Made by a program: the position numbers and the translations under genes. A stretch of 64,000 nt of DNA, taken from NCBI GenBank assembly GCA_039545275.1, contig BCHS01000007.1, positions 372,001 to 436,000 on the forward strand. The letters are read 5' to 3'. The DNA is from Pseudomicrostroma phylloplanum. Taxonomy: Eukaryota > Basidiomycota > Exobasidiomycetes > Microstromatales. The notes under the pieces were generated by a model. That model searched no databases. It worked only from the letters and a program-made list of their open reading frames with translations, and had not been told where the DNA came from. This document shows positions 18,760 through 30,810 of the stretch, one piece after another. Each line of letters begins with the position of its first letter. The first letter of the stretch is position 1.

Positions 18760-19065
18760 GACTGCGTGAGACGATGCAAAGAGTAGTTAGAGGCTGCTAC
18801 GACATGCCAGTGTGGTATAAGACGTTGACAACGGAGCTCTGGGAAGTGGCGATCTGCTGCAATGAGCGATCCTGTCGTGCGAAGTTCACTTTGCGGGGAT
18901 CCGCTCGTACGACTCGATTAAATATTCAAGCTCCGCAATGTCATCGATGCGCAAAGTGCTCCTTCCGCTACTGATGGCCGGTAGCCATTCTTCCTTGTAC
19001 AGCGATCAGCAACACTTCTTTCAGACTTTCACCGGCCTCGTCGAGACCTTTATACAGTGCTAGAG
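18760..19065. promoter_or_regulatory. Compact divergent promoter of URI-like and TPR genes
   Basis: About 306 bp between divergent ATGs. An AT-richer core (TTAAATATTCAA) lies at about 18916-18929, and a CTTTATACAG stretch lies just upstream of the TPR gene start. No defined operator was recognised. Confidence 0.5.
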
Positions 19066-19942
19066 ATGTTTTCAAGAGCTGCAGGCCCATCAGCTCGCGC
19101 TGTCGTCGGCCAGTCCTCCCGGGCGACGACGGCAGCAGCGCGAGTCCTTCTCCCGGCCTTCCTCGCCCCCTCCTGCGTACCCTCAAGGAGCTCCCTCCCA
19201 CTGCCACCCCTTCATCGCAGCTTCACCCAATCTGCCGTGCAAACATACGCCGATGCCACTACGCCGCACTCGACGATCTCTGATCCGGCAGAGCTCGAGG
19301 CGCAGAAGGCGCTAGAAGAGGGTACACATGCTCTTGAGAGGGGAGACTGGGAGGAGGCCAAGAAGGCCTATGAGAGGAGGTGAGTTCTTCCTTGCTGCCT
19401 TGAACCCTCTCTGATGTCTTGCCCGGCTGACGCTGCACCCACCTTGCTCGCGTGTTCCTATCCACAGCAACTCGATCAAGGAGTCCTCCTCGTCTCACTT
19501 CAATCTCGGCGTGGTGCACTTCCAAACCTCAGACCTCCCCGCCTCCATCGCCTCCTTCCAACGCTCCCTCACCCTCTCCCCGCAAAGCTCCGACACGCAC
19601 ACCAACCTCGCCTCAGCCTACGTCATGTCCTCTCCCGCCCGTCCAGATCTAGCCGTGGAGCACCTCCAAAAAGCTGTAGAGATCGACAGGGCTGCTGGGC
19701 CTGGAGCGGAGGATGGAGAGGTTTGGTTCAACTTGGGGGCGGTTTTGGAGGCGTGTGAGAGGTTGGAGGAGAGTGTCAAGGCGTATGAGAAGGCGAGGGA
19801 GTTGGGGATTGAGAGGGCGGGGATGAACTTGAGGAACGTCACGGCAAAGATTTTGGCGGTCAAGGTGGGGGCGAAGCAAGAGGCGCAGCCCGAAGAGAGT
19901 AATACAGGGGAAGAAGGAAAGGGGGAGGGGGAGCGTAAGTGA
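19066..19942 (+). CDS. Mitochondrial TPR-repeat protein
   Basis: Two exons (19066-19379 and 19468-19942) encode 262 residues. The ATG at 19066 gives Met-Phe-Ser-Arg-Ala-Ala followed by an Arg/Ser/Ala-rich, acid-poor stretch of about 60 residues, a strong mitochondrial presequence. Three to four tetratricopeptide motifs follow: ALEEGTHALERGDWEEAKKA, FNLGVVHFQTSDLPASIASF, a paired helix with DLAVEHLQKAVEID, and WFNLGAVLEACERLEESVKAY. The C-terminal tail is Glu/Gly/Lys-rich. TPRs bind protein partners; the specific partner or role cannot be inferred. The junction (phase 2) restores Ser-Asn-Ser-Ile-Lys inside the first repeat, which supports the splice call. Confidence 0.85.
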
Positions 19943-20177
19943 GAGGCCAAGGGAACTCTTGATAGAGCGACATAGGTCAGACTAGCAGCAATAGACGCAT
20001 ATCCGCAAACAGACTTTGGGTCAGTGATGTTGCAAGAAGATCCTAGATGCAAGAGGTTGCGAGCTGCGTGTATGTTGAATAGACAAGGCGGGGAGGCTGA
20101 GACATTGCGAGGGACCGGCAGGCCTCATGAAGCTTGCCACGCAGCCTGGAGATCGTCAAGGAAGGACGCCTCGCCTG

Positions 20178-23012
20178 TCATTCCAGCTCGTCCCTCTCCT
20201 CATCGTCTTCTCGTTCTCCTCTTCTCCTCTTCCTGTCCGGCCCGTCCTCACCCTCATCCCCATCATCCTCCCCTCCGTCCTCCTCATCCTCGTTGTCTTC
20301 GTCTTCACCCTCATCGTGCCTCTCGTCTCCTTCGTGGTCTCGGCCATGGTCGTGTACGAGGCGAGGTCCACGAGGTCCAGCGTCACTTCGACCTCCACCA
20401 GGGTCGCTCTCCCCGCTGGCAACAGACCAGCCTGTCCCGCCACTGTGCTCGTGCTGACGAGGCCCTCCTCCTGCCGCTAGACCTCTGGGGTGGCCACCCC
20501 AATTCCCACTCGCACTAGGAGAGCTGACATGCCCAGATCCCGGGCCAGCCACATCCTTCTTGCGTGCGTTGGTCGCCTCGTCAATGGCGTTATCGACAAT
20601 CTGCTGGAGCAGCTGTCTAGCTTTGAAGCTTCCCTCGCACTGAGCCAGCATGGGATGCGTGTACTCTATGAAATTCGTGCAGGCCTTGACGCGGTCCTTG
20701 GGCTGCTTGGCCATGCGCACTAGGGGCTCCAGCCACTCATTGTAGACGGCCCTGCCGGTCTTGCGGGCATGTAGGTACTCCTGTGGACTGACTTCTAGAT
20801 AATCCTTGAGCGGCAGTCGACCCAGCTTGGCCATTGTCCTGCCCGTCTTGCGCTGCAGATCCAGCCGGGCGGCCTGAAGAGTGCGGAATTGGGGTTCGGG
20901 GAGAAGTCGTAGCTTGTTCTCCGAGGGCTGGGGAGGTGTGAAGGCCCAGAATTGATATGAGCCCATCGGTCCCACTGGTGCTCCCTCTGTTCCACCGTAA
21001 GCCCCTTCGGGGCTATGCGAGGTTTGCAAGTCGGCGTGATGGGCGGAGACTACCGTTGGCTCCCGCTTCAAGCGACGCAATGGCGCCACCATGTCGCCTG
21101 TCGAAGCGGCTGAAGGGGACGGTGCAGCGCCCGAGGAACGTTGCGGCGGAGACAAACGAGCTTGACGCTTGCGAGACAGCGAGGAGGGGCTTTCGCTCAA
21201 ATGCGAGGAAGGCACTGCTCCGCCGTTCCCATTGGCGCTGGGACCGTACCCTCGCGGTAGGCTTGATGAGGTGCTCGAGAAAGACTGCGCTTGCGGTATC
21301 GAAGGCGCTTGATGATGATGCTGATGAGATGATGAAGAGTATCCGTGAGAGTGGGAAGGAAAGGGATGAAAAGGTTGGTCGGACGGCGTGACTGAGTCTG
21401 TGTAGAGGGACCGGCTGTGAACATGGCCCGCAAGCGAGGAGGGCGTAGAGGAAGCACCCTCGAGCCCTCCAGACCCGCTGGGCTCCTCTGTACTATAGCC
21501 AGGAAGACGTCCGTTTCCTACTGCCAGCTGACGAGGGGATACTCGACTGAAGGCCATGCCGTGACGAGGAGAGGGCACGATCCCTCTGGCATGGCTGCTG
21601 ATCGGAGCGTTGTACGTCGAGGCGCCAGGAACGACTGCTGAATTCTGCAGCTCGAACTCCACGCTGTTGACTCCCCCATTCTGGTCCATGCTATCGTTGC
21701 TGCTCTGTGCATGACCGATCGCCGATTCAGAATTGCCCGCAGCCTGGCCATTGTGATTGTGTTTGGCTGCTGCCTGCGGGCGATGTGAATGGTCCACAGC
21801 TGTGAAGGGTCGGACGCTCGTAGTGACTGCGTAGGAGGTCTCGGGTCTCTGTTCCTCGGGGGACGGGTACCGATCGTCGAGGTCAGGTTGACCACTGCCG
21901 CCTGCAGAAAAGTTCAATGTTCCACCCAGTGAAGGATTCTCCTCCAAGGCCAGATGTTGCCTGGACCCACTCATGTCTGCATTCGAGGAAGTCGAGGCTG
22001 TAGCTTGGTGGTGGGAGCTGACGTAGCCCACGGGAACATCGCTGGAACCGGCCACTGAGGCTTCGGGCCCGGCAGGAAGGGCTCGCAGAGATGACTGATG
22101 ATGATGAGGGTAGTCATTCTGGTAAGAGTGACGATGGAGATGGCTTTGTGTAGAAGCCGGAACAGACGCGCCAGTGCTCTGGAAGACTTGAGTGGTATCA
22201 GCGGCAGGGTCGAAGGCGAAGGGATGCTCTGAATCTCTGCGGATATTTGTTGTGGAGGAGCGGGGGCTAGTGATGGTGGGTCCACTTCTGTCGGACTGAT
22301 GCTGCTGTAGTGGTTGTTGCTGCTGCTGCTGCTGTTGCCAAGAGCTCGTTAAGGATGCTTGATGGCTCTCATCGGGCTGGTGGACAAAGCGTCCTGCCTT
22401 GCGTTGTTGCTGTGGGAGACAGAAGAAGGCAAGGTCAGGCACTCCTGCGGACGGCAGAGCTGAGCTCCCTTTGTCGTTTCATAACTCACATCTACCAGCT
22501 GATCAACGACTACCTGCATCGATGTGACCTGGTATGCTAACCTTGACAGCTGCTCAGAAGTGGACCACAATGAGGTAATCCCGTCAGAAGTCTGTTGCGG
22601 ATCGCTTCACCCTGCCTCCCGAGATTCGACTCACCTGGGTATCCATCCTCAGTCCTAAGCGGTCAATGGCCTGCAAGATGGTGTCTTGGCTGAGCGTGTC
22701 ACTCCCTCCGACCCTGTCGAACACCGCTGATCCCGCGGGTCCATTGGGCGCGGGGCTCTGCCTCCCGCCAACCACGACCATGTGGTCTCCATTCATGTCC
22801 GGCTGATGGGTATATGCATGGGAGGATGCGGAAGGAAGGTGACTTGTGCTGGCATGAGCGGACTGGTGCGCGTGAGAGGAGGGATGTGCGGTCGAATGGG
22901 GATGATGAGGCTGATGATGATGCGAGTGCGAGTGTTGATGCTGATTGCGTGGGGCCGAAGAAGAGTAGTGCGGTTGAGCTGCTTGAGTGGACGTGGCAGC
23001 GTGGTGTTGCAT
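20178..23012 (-). CDS. Unrecognised Gln/His/Ser-rich protein with conserved-looking helical core and acidic tail
   Basis: Three exons (22635-23012, 22490-22552, 20178-22409), all phase 0, give 890 residues. I do not recognise a domain. Residues ~1-45 are His/Gln/Ser-rich. Around 110-160 is a likely coiled coil crossing both introns (TILQAIDRLGLRMDTQ, QLSRLAYQVTSMQVVVDQLV, then QQRKAGRF). A long disordered Ser/His/Gln region with a poly-Gln run follows. A compact, better-composed segment around residues 640-770 contains YQFWAFTPP, RTMAKLGRLPLKDYL and RQLLQQIVDNAIDEATNARK. The C-terminus is strongly Asp/Glu-rich with a RKRRRGER basic cluster that could be a nuclear signal. Composition suggests a nuclear regulator, but that is inference. 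A splice acceptor-like CAG lies ten bases before the ATG, so an upstream leader intron is likely. Confidence 0.7.
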
Positions 23013-24222
23013 GACTTGACGCTGCGAGCAGCGGAAGTGGTGAGGAGGCAACGAAGGTCGGGCCAGCTGCTTCGCTACGAGAGCCCTGCTCCAACAATGA
23101 CGGCGACACGGACGACGATGATGGGAGCGGAACCGAAAGGACGTCGATGATGGTGAGAGTGATGATGAGGATCAGGACGATGGAACGAGGGCGAAAGATG
23201 AAGAGCACAGAGGGAAGTGGAAGCGAGGGAGAGAGGGTGCAAAGGAAGCCGGGAAACGCACGCACGCCTGTGCGTCTGACTCGGCACTGACCTGGGTGCT
23301 TTGAGGTCCGCAAAACTTGGTTCTCACGGCGCCAGGGGCGGGGAAGAGGGGGAAGCTTCGTCACTCAGCGAAGGGTCTTGTCAGACACAGAGGCCTGATG
23401 AGGCGCCAAGTTCCAAAGGCGGTGCGAGGCAGAAGATGTGTGTAGGTGGTTGAGTGCGTGAGCGGGTGGGTGGGTAGGTAGGTGGCAAGCAAGCAGTCAA
23501 GCAGGCAAGGACTGCGTGGCCATTCAGAGGCTGGGTGAGGAGACACGAGAGCCGAGGAGCCGAGGTGGGGTGAGTGAGTTGAGGAGAGGATCAGGGAGTG
23601 GTTCCAGGGAGGTGGGCGCTATCTAGTCGCCTGCTCAGCAGCCCCGGTCAGTTGCCTGTACCATTCTCATAGCGGGGTTGAGCCAGGACCCCCGAGGGTA
23701 GAAGGCGGTGAGGACTTTGTGCCTTCGGCCGACAGGCGGAGCGGAGCGTCAGTGGCGGAGGCGGGGTGGCGCCGTTGGCCAGGGAGGGGGGAGCAAGGCG
23801 AGGCATGGCAGCAGCGGCGCTGTAAAGGTCTGAGAGGCGGATGCAGCGGAGGCGGTAGAGGTGCGGGGCCAAGTCAGGGGCAGACAGCCCTCCTGCCTAG
23901 ACGCCCAGCGCAGATAGTCCCGACAGGCCAATTCAGGTACTAAGAGCATCGGGGCTCGGACGCTGAGACAGGCCCACACAGAAGCAACTACACCTCGCTA
24001 AGCATCTCCCTGCCAGTCGCCCTCTCAATTCTCGATTCGCCTTTCACCTCGTGCCTCTGCGTCTCACGCAAGGGTGTGGAAATAGCCCGCCGCCATACTC
24101 AGCGATCCCACACCTCTGCCAGGGAAGGAGATGGAGGCGATCAGAGGCCGTGATACAGAGCTTAATGCTAATGTGTCGATGATTGATTCACAGATCAAGG
24201 CACAGCATCGCGGATTGGAGTT
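23013..24222. other. Intergenic region upstream of the Q-rich gene
   Basis: About 1.2 kb between two minus-strand genes. It should hold the promoter and a probable leader intron of the gene to its left, and the 3' end of the aminotransferase gene. It has GTGGGTGGGTAGGTAGG repeats near 23461-23485. The open frames here lack domains. Confidence 0.5.
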
Positions 24223-25897
24223 TTAGCTTCCTGAGGCGCCTACACTCCCGATGCCATGATGGGTGTCCTTGCCTTTCTGATACCCCTTGCCCAGACCGTG
24301 GCCTCCTCCGCGAGCCTTCTCAATTAGCCTCTCGAAGCCATCCAGACCCAGGTCGAGCTCCTCAAGTGGGGGACCAAACGAGAAACGAACTGTCGCAAGG
24401 GAAAGAATGAGGGATGGAGGTTGATCAGCTTCTTGCACGCTACATCGCCCCTGACTGGCGAAGACTCACTGTAGCTTTCGCACGGCGAATGCAGAATATT
24501 CCTCCTGTGGCTCGGATTCACATCAAAGAAGATGCCTGGAACGACAATGACCTTCTCCTTGAGCGCCTCTTCGGCGAAGACCATGCCGCTCTTGAGCGGA
24601 GCGGGGAAAGACTTCAGGTCGATCCAGATGTAAAAGGTGCTGTCAGGCGGGTTGACGATGGTCAGCCCCATCTTTTCCAGCCTCTCCAGGACGTGATTGC
24701 GCTTCATTCGGAAATGGCGCTGTAGAGCCAAGCGATCAGCTTCCACTCGCTCGGGTTTCAGCATCTCAATGGCGAGACACTGCATCGGATGCGAGGCACC
24801 ACCGTCCAAGAATGAACCTGCCGCCGAGAGAGCAGAGACGAGCTCAGACGGGCCCACAACCCAGCAGACTCGCCAGCCAGGGCAACGCCAGTTCTTGGTC
24901 AGACCATCGATGAGAATGATAGGGTCCTCGTTCGGGTCGTCCACATAGCGAGCTGCCGAAACCGCTTTGCCGAGCTCTCCCGTGTGTTGATACCTGATAG
25001 GGTCAGTGGGTTCAGGACGGTAAGCGTCAGTGTTGGCCGCATCGGACAGATGGTATTAAGCACATCTGCTCACCATGAGTAGAACTCGTCAAGAATCATG
25101 GAGCAGTCTGTATCTCTTCCGACCTTGACTAGATCCGCTAGCTCTTCGCCGTATATCTGTTTGCCAGTGGGGTTATTGGGGTTCGACATCAGGAAAGCAG
25201 ACAGGCCTCGGCCCAAGATCTCTTTCCGTATCTCATCGGGTGTGAGCTTGTAGCCATTCTTCGCTTCAGTCTGTGTAGGAATGGGCACAAAGCGGCTGAA
25301 GGCCGAGAGCATCTGTTCGTAGGCCGAGTAGACCGGAACGCTGAACCCGAGATTGATGTCCCCGAGTACAGCGGCTATGCGAGACAGACCACTTCGTCCT
25401 CCAGGAACAACGCACACGTTCTCCGCGCCGTATTTCAGGGGTTTGTCCTGTCTGAACTCTCGATTGTAGTAGTCTGCAATGGCATCCCTCAGAGGCTTGA
25501 ACCCCGCTGTAGGCGCATACTCGTGAATATCATCGCCGAACTTGCTGAAGTCCAGGGAACTCGGCTTGGGCGCCGCGCCGGGGATGAGGCCCGTCTCGGG
25601 TGCGCCTTGGCCGCAATTGGCCCATCCTTCGACGCCAGGCCCGAAACCAGCGGCTTGAGCGCGATTGGTGATATAGATGACTCCCGTTGCCTGGGAAGAT
25701 TGGACGCCGGGCACTGGGTGAGGCTCAGAGGAGTGGCCAGAGTGGTTGGCGTGGCTGCGCCACATCTGGTGGGCTTCCGACTCATTCTCATGGGAGAAGA
25801 CGGCGTCTGGGATCCCAGTGGCCTTGACTGATTCTGTGAAAGCTTGAGTAATGTCCTTGAGGGGTTTGGGGACCTTGTCCGTCAAGGAGGACGTCAT
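24223..25897 (-). CDS. PLP-dependent aminotransferase, class I/II (fold type I)
   Basis: Three exons (25074-25897, 24470-24993, 24223-24389) encode 504 residues. The fold-type-I pattern is complete: a substrate-binding segment with GQGAPETG, the YAPTAGFKPLRDAIADYY box typical of this class, NPNNPTGK near residue 240, a DEFYSW motif whose Asp contacts the PLP nitrogen and which spans intron 1, and the Schiff-base lysine Lys308 in DGLTKNWRCPGWR. The C-terminal exon gives RFSFGPPLEELDLGLDGFERL, as expected for the small domain. The N-terminal ~85 residues are a poorly conserved lead-in without a clear targeting signal. The substrate cannot be assigned. It is divergent from the BAR-SH3 gene. Confidence 0.88.
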
Positions 25898-26527
25898 GTT
25901 GGTAAGAGTGAGGGGGGAGAGGATTTACAAAGACGATTGGCAACCCCAGAGGGGATGGAAGAAAGAGGAAGGAGGATGGGAAAGTCCTTATGACACCCAG
26001 GATCAAGACGAGATTAAAGCTCAAGGAGGTCTCGAACGGCAACGATGACCAGCTTATGAGCCTGGGAGAGGAGAAGTGCACTTTGGACAGGCGCCGGCAG
26101 AAGAAGTTGTCCGTCGTCATGCCGAAGGAGCCGAAGCAGCGCACCAGCCAGGGCGGAAACGGGGAATGTGGCCCCTCCGCCAGAGTCCTGGTGCCCCACG
26201 TGGCACGGCACCGCTTCCACTCCGGGGGGGGGGGGGAGACGACTGCCATTCCCCGTCGGCCCGTCGCTCGCCTTGGCAGATCGCAGCAGCAGCTACCCTT
26301 CCGCGTACTTCGTATCGTATCACTTTCCAAAGAGTAGAGCTCGCACCGCAATTAGGCTACCGTCCGTCTTGACCTTGCCTGTGGTCTCCCCATACGCTGC
26401 GCCTACCGTTCAGCGACCTGCGACGAAGCCTCGCTCCCCTAGCAAACAAATCTCCGAACTCCTGATTGCTACTGGCTTCGGGCTCCTCGACATCTAGCTC
26501 TTCGATACTAGAACATCCTTGCCCATC
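25898..26527. promoter_or_regulatory. Divergent intergenic region with a 13-G run
   Basis: About 630 bp between the divergent aminotransferase and BAR-SH3 genes. It contains an uninterrupted G run at 26224-26236. No gene was seen. Confidence 0.55.
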
Positions 26528-28129
26528 ATGAAAGTGAGTACACTGGCGCATCTCAGCACCGATGCAAGCGAAACTCTGACGCTGTGACGTCCCTCCTGTC
26601 CCACGCAGGGTATCACCAAGTTCGCCAAGAGGACTCCCCACCTGCTCACCACCCGGGTGGGCATGGCCTCCAAGTCCCAAGATGCTGCATTCGATGAGCT
26701 CAACCGCCGATTCACAGCTATCGAGAAGTACACTGAGAAGCTGGTCAAGGACTCGACGAGCTTCAGAGATGCTGTCAAGAGTGAGTCGCTGCATGCCCCA
26801 GGGTAGCATCGTGGACTCATCTTGCCATGCTGTTTCACGAGTCGTTCTATATGGGGTGCTGACTGTCCATCACCGCTTTCCTTCGCTCCAGGCATGCTGC
26901 TCTCTGGCGCTGCATTCGGCACTGCCTTCTCTGATCTCTTCCACCCTATCGGAGGCGAGTACGATCTCGAACGAAAGCACCCGCAATCCACCAACACCAT
27001 TGCGGAGCTTCAGAACTATCAGATCATGATGGAGGAGCTCAGAGAGACCCTCACGCCTGAAATTGAGCTCATCGATTCGCGCGTGGTGGCTCCCTCTCAG
27101 GAATTCGAGGGCGTACTCAAGGCAGTCAGGAAGAACATCACCAAGCGAGACCACAAGCTGGTTGACTATGACCGTATCAACAACAGCTTCACGAAGCTCA
27201 AGGAGAAGAAGGAAAAGACGTTGAAGGACGAGCAGAGTTTGTTCAAGCTGGAGCAGGAATACGATGCAGCCACTGCCGACTACGAATACTACAACAACGC
27301 CATGAAGGAGGAGCTGCCCATCTTCTTCGACAAGGTGAAGGCCCTAATGGCTCCCCTCTTCCACAGCTTCTACTACATGCAGTGAGTAGATGGAGGCTTC
27401 CACGCCGCACGTAGTGGGTCCGCGTTGACTGACCCATTGTCCTCGCCTGCTTCACTCCCATCCGTGTAGGTTGAACGTCTTCTACCTGACACTTGACAAG
27501 ATTCAGACCTTTGCTGACGGCAAGTTCGACCTTTCGAATGCTAGTCCGGAGAGTGTGGAGCAGCGTTATGCCGACATGTTGACGGACGCTGCAGAGAGGC
27601 TGGAGGCATTGACGATCAGGAAGCCGGCTCAACCAAGCGGTGAGTGGACCGAGAGAACATGAACACGTCCGGAAATGCGAGCAGTGACTGACAGATCGAT
27701 GTCTATTCGCTCATTGGCACAGCGCGTATTCTGACAACAGCAGGCCGCACTTCAGGCCTCGGTTCGCCGTCATCGTCGAAAGCATCGGGTCTCGCAGCAG
27801 GCGCGCCTTCCCGTCTGGGTGGCCTCGGTAGGACTCCCTCCTCATCCGCCGCCTCACCTCCCTCATACTCTGGCTCTCCTTCCTCTGCGACGAAGAAGGC
27901 TCCCCCGCCTCCACCTCCGACGAAGCCCAAGCCAGGAGCCCTGGCTCCGCGCGACTACGTGATAGCCCTGTACGACTATGCTGCGCAGGCCGACGGAGAT
28001 CTGAGCTTCACTGCTGGAGAACGCATCGAGGTCACGGAGAGGACGGCGAGTACGGATGATTGGTGGACAGGCGTGGGAAGTAATGGGCAAAAGGGCATCT
28101 TCCCCGGGAATTATGTCCGAGATGAGTGA
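26528..28129 (+). CDS. RVS167: BAR-SH3 protein, amphiphysin family (Rvs167/Hob1-like)
   Basis: Five exons (26528-26533, 26609-26780, 26892-27381, 27470-27639, 27723-28129) encode 414 residues; exon 1 carries only Met-Lys. The N-terminal BAR domain (about residues 5-240) begins [13 protein letters not shown] and includes the helical segments [20 protein letters not shown] and [19 protein letters not shown] Ser/Gly spacer with a poly-Pro run ([15 protein letters not shown]) leads to a C-terminal SH3 domain (about 355-412) with [21 protein letters not shown] and GIFPGNYV. These proteins bend the plasma membrane at endocytic actin patches, and the SH3 binds Pro-rich partners such as WASP-pathway proteins. 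All five exons join in frame. The order and size match fungal Rvs167/Hob1. Confidence 0.93.
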
Positions 28130-29261
28130 GGAGTAAGGGGGTACATGGGGTAGGGGATGGGGATGGGGACGGGGGACAGTGGCGGCCCTGATGGTTAGAC
28201 GAGAGGGACTAGAGCAATCCGAGCTAGGCCGAGCCTTGTTTGTGACTCCCGTAGACGAGTGACCCGGGCGCAAGAGGAGCACAAGCACGCTCTGCTCTGC
28301 TCAGCTCTACCCTCGAGGTCACGCTGCATTTTCTCCTTCATCACCAACACCAATATCACAATCTTATTGTTGCTCACTGCCCTTCTTGCCACTCGAGGCT
28401 GCAGAGGCAGACTCATTTGCACGCTGAACGCTAACCCTAGACCCTCGTTTGCTGTTGCGGTTGCTATTGCTCTCGCGACTTACGGACGTATCGATCGCCC
28501 TGGCACTCCAGGTACAGGAACCCTCTGCCCACCCACCGTCAGGGCAGCCGTTCCTCAGCGGACAACGACGAGTCCGGCGTTGGCTGGCTGGCTGGCTAGT
28601 TGAGTGGCTGTGCAAACCATGTAGCAACGTACCTGACCGGGCAGATCCGGTGGGAAGTGTGAGCGTGAACGGGACCTGAGACGGTGTGATCAGCTGAGAG
28701 TGGTTGCTCCCGGGTCTGGTTCGGGTAGGCAGGGGACGGGCAGCAGGTGCTGAGACTGAGGCTTAGGTTTGGCACAGAGAGGGGTATGTAAGCTCTCCCC
28801 ATTCGAGTCTCACCGGCTGTCTTGTTCCTCATCCCCTCATCTCTCAACGACTGCTACTACCACTACTAGTAGTATTACCACTACCTCCACTCGACCATCA
28901 CTACCAGTACTCTACCTCCACTACCTCCACTCTCCCACACCCATTACCTACAAACTCAGTCCTCCTCGCACCGACCTCAGGAGCTCCTTCTTACCCCCTC
29001 CCCCTCCCCCCCTCTCCTTTGGACTTCCATCTCCTATGCGCCCGGTGAGCCGCTCTATCCACCGGCCGGCTGCACCTCAAGCAGACAACCAAGCTTCCTC
29101 CCTACGACTCCAGTACTGTATTGTACAACGATAACGACGGCGTGCGGATACAAGTCACCAGCTCACCTGACAGGGGTTGTGGTTTGGCATACGGTCCAAC
29201 ACACGATCATCATGAGTGTTCACGAGCCTGTGGCCGGGCTTGTCTTTCAGGACAGTCTGGA
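28130..29261. other. Intergenic region
   Basis: About 1.1 kb after the BAR-SH3 gene. It includes GGCTGGCTGGCTGGCT units near 28581-28597 and a CACTACTAGTAGTATTACCACTACC simple-sequence stretch near 28860-28890. No gene was recognised, although leader exons of the tentative gene to the right could lie here. Confidence 0.5.
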
Positions 29262-30394
29262 ATGGTGAGTCCGGTCCTACATATCCGCAAGCCTGGCAAG
29301 AGGCAAACACGAGAAGACAACGGCCGCTGATGATACCAATGTCTCTACAGCGCAAGGGCCCGGTCCTTGGAAAGGACACCGGAGAGACGGAGAGTGGCCT
29401 TGACGAGCACTCCGACGGGGGACAGGAGCTCTCGGACGCCGCCAGTGTGCACAGCGAGGCTAGCTCTGACAGCCTCGCGAGCACCTCTGAAGGTCGAACA
29501 AGGGCGCACGTCCACCGCGGCTTCGGTCTAAGTCCGATGGAGGGCAGGATCACTCACCTAGCCAAGGTGTTCCCCCCTCTTTGGTACCCTCGCGAAGGCC
29601 TGTGCCCGCAGCAAGTACAAGAGCTCCGCACGGAGCTCCAATACATCAGGCGGGCACAACCTGTGCCATCGGGATTTTCGAAGAGCTGGAGCAGACGCGC
29701 CAGGCGTGGGAGAGCCTGTGCTTGGAGCCGGATCCACGTCATCAGCTGCCTTGGGTCGATCTCAAGAAGTTGAAGGCGGCGATGGAGGGCGGCGGTGCGA
29801 AGTGAGGACAGGCTGGGGATTGGCCATAGCGAAGGACAGGGCAGGCAAGACAGGAGGATACAATACAAAAGTACCCCACAAGTATGCCTTCTCAATTCGG
29901 ATGAGGCAGCTCCTCGCCCACGGCAGAAGCAACGGGCTCGATAGCGACTTCATCTCCCTTGGTCTCTACCGACGGGAGGACGAAGACACCGGACACTTCT
30001 CCTGGGCTTGCTCGAAGCAATCGACCTGCGGGAAGCCAAGAGCCTCGTGTCCGAGGCTGTCGCTACCCATGATCGCGCCAGCAGCATCTGTCCTCACTTC
30101 TTGGAGCGCCTCAGCAGGCTACAGGAAAGGCTGGACGAGGTAAAGGTTACGCTGGGAGAGGGCCAGGGGAAAGGAGGGACCAGCTGCTGCACCGCTGGTA
30201 TACCCAGGTGGACGTGATCGGAGGATGCACATCCGACCGGCATATTGACGCCCACAGTGAGTACTAGCTCCACATTTCTGGTCTGCTGTGTATCGAAGCT
30301 GACCCGCCAGAACGCCTGTCTTCTTCTGCTCCATGCAGATGTCCTACCCCTCCACCCTGACGAACTTAGGCTGTCCAGCCTGGTTCTGCTTTGA
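29262..30394 (+). CDS. Tentative unrecognised multi-exon gene
   Basis: No homology was recognised. A chain of coding-like segments can be joined by GT-AG introns into 226 codons: 29262-29264 (ATG), 29351-29566, 29650-29794, 29872-29961, 30018-30139, 30208-30256 and 30339-30394. The best-supported introns are 29265-29350, 30140-30207 (GTAAAG...CCCAG) and 30257-30338 (GTGAGT...ATGCAG, with a GCTGAC branch-like site). Introns at 29795 and 29962 use weak donors and are guesses. The product would have an acidic Ser-rich start (DEHSDGGQELSDAASVHSEA), a helical IFEELEQTRQAWESL segment and a coiled-coil-like FLERLSRLQERLDE. The gene could instead stop at 29805, start further upstream, or be a decaying remnant, since the frame must change at almost every step. 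Confidence 0.35.
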
Positions 30395-30810
30395 CTTTGG
30401 GAGATATCTGCGTGGTCAACAACCGTTGACCACCAACACCGGACGGAAGTGGCAGATGTCCTACGGAAGGATATCACACGCTAGCCCGAGTTGATGATGT
30501 AGAGGCCTCTCTCCTCACGGCGGAGCTGGTGAACGTTCCTAAACGCTGGAGTGGTTGGTGACCAGCAGCAAGTCAGCACGACTCTTATCGATACATTTGT
30601 TCCGTATACCAATATCACTGTAGCGATTGTTATCGTCAGTATAGCGATACTTTCTGAGTAACCCGAAGCGAACAATCAATCCACTGTCCACATCTCATAC
30701 GGCCTGATCTTCGAAGCACAAACTCTGATATGATATTATTGAGTACGAACGACCACCCAACAGGGCGAACCCTCTCTCAAGCTCCTCTCTCCCCCCCCCC
30801 CTCTCTCCAT
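30395..30810. other. Convergent intergenic region
   Basis: About 416 bp, with a pyrimidine run CTCTCTCCCCCCCCCCTCTCTCC around 30781-30808. Short open frames only; nothing was recognised. Confidence 0.55.

Noticed and set aside
23461..23485. GGGT/AGGT run considered as telomere-like or G-quadruplex sequence
   Set aside because: The units are irregular and too few, and the position is internal to a gene-dense region.
29213..29264. Alternative start at 29213 for the tentative gene (Met-Ser-Val-His-Glu)
   Set aside because: Its phase at the GTGAGT donor does not continue into the next coding-like exon.
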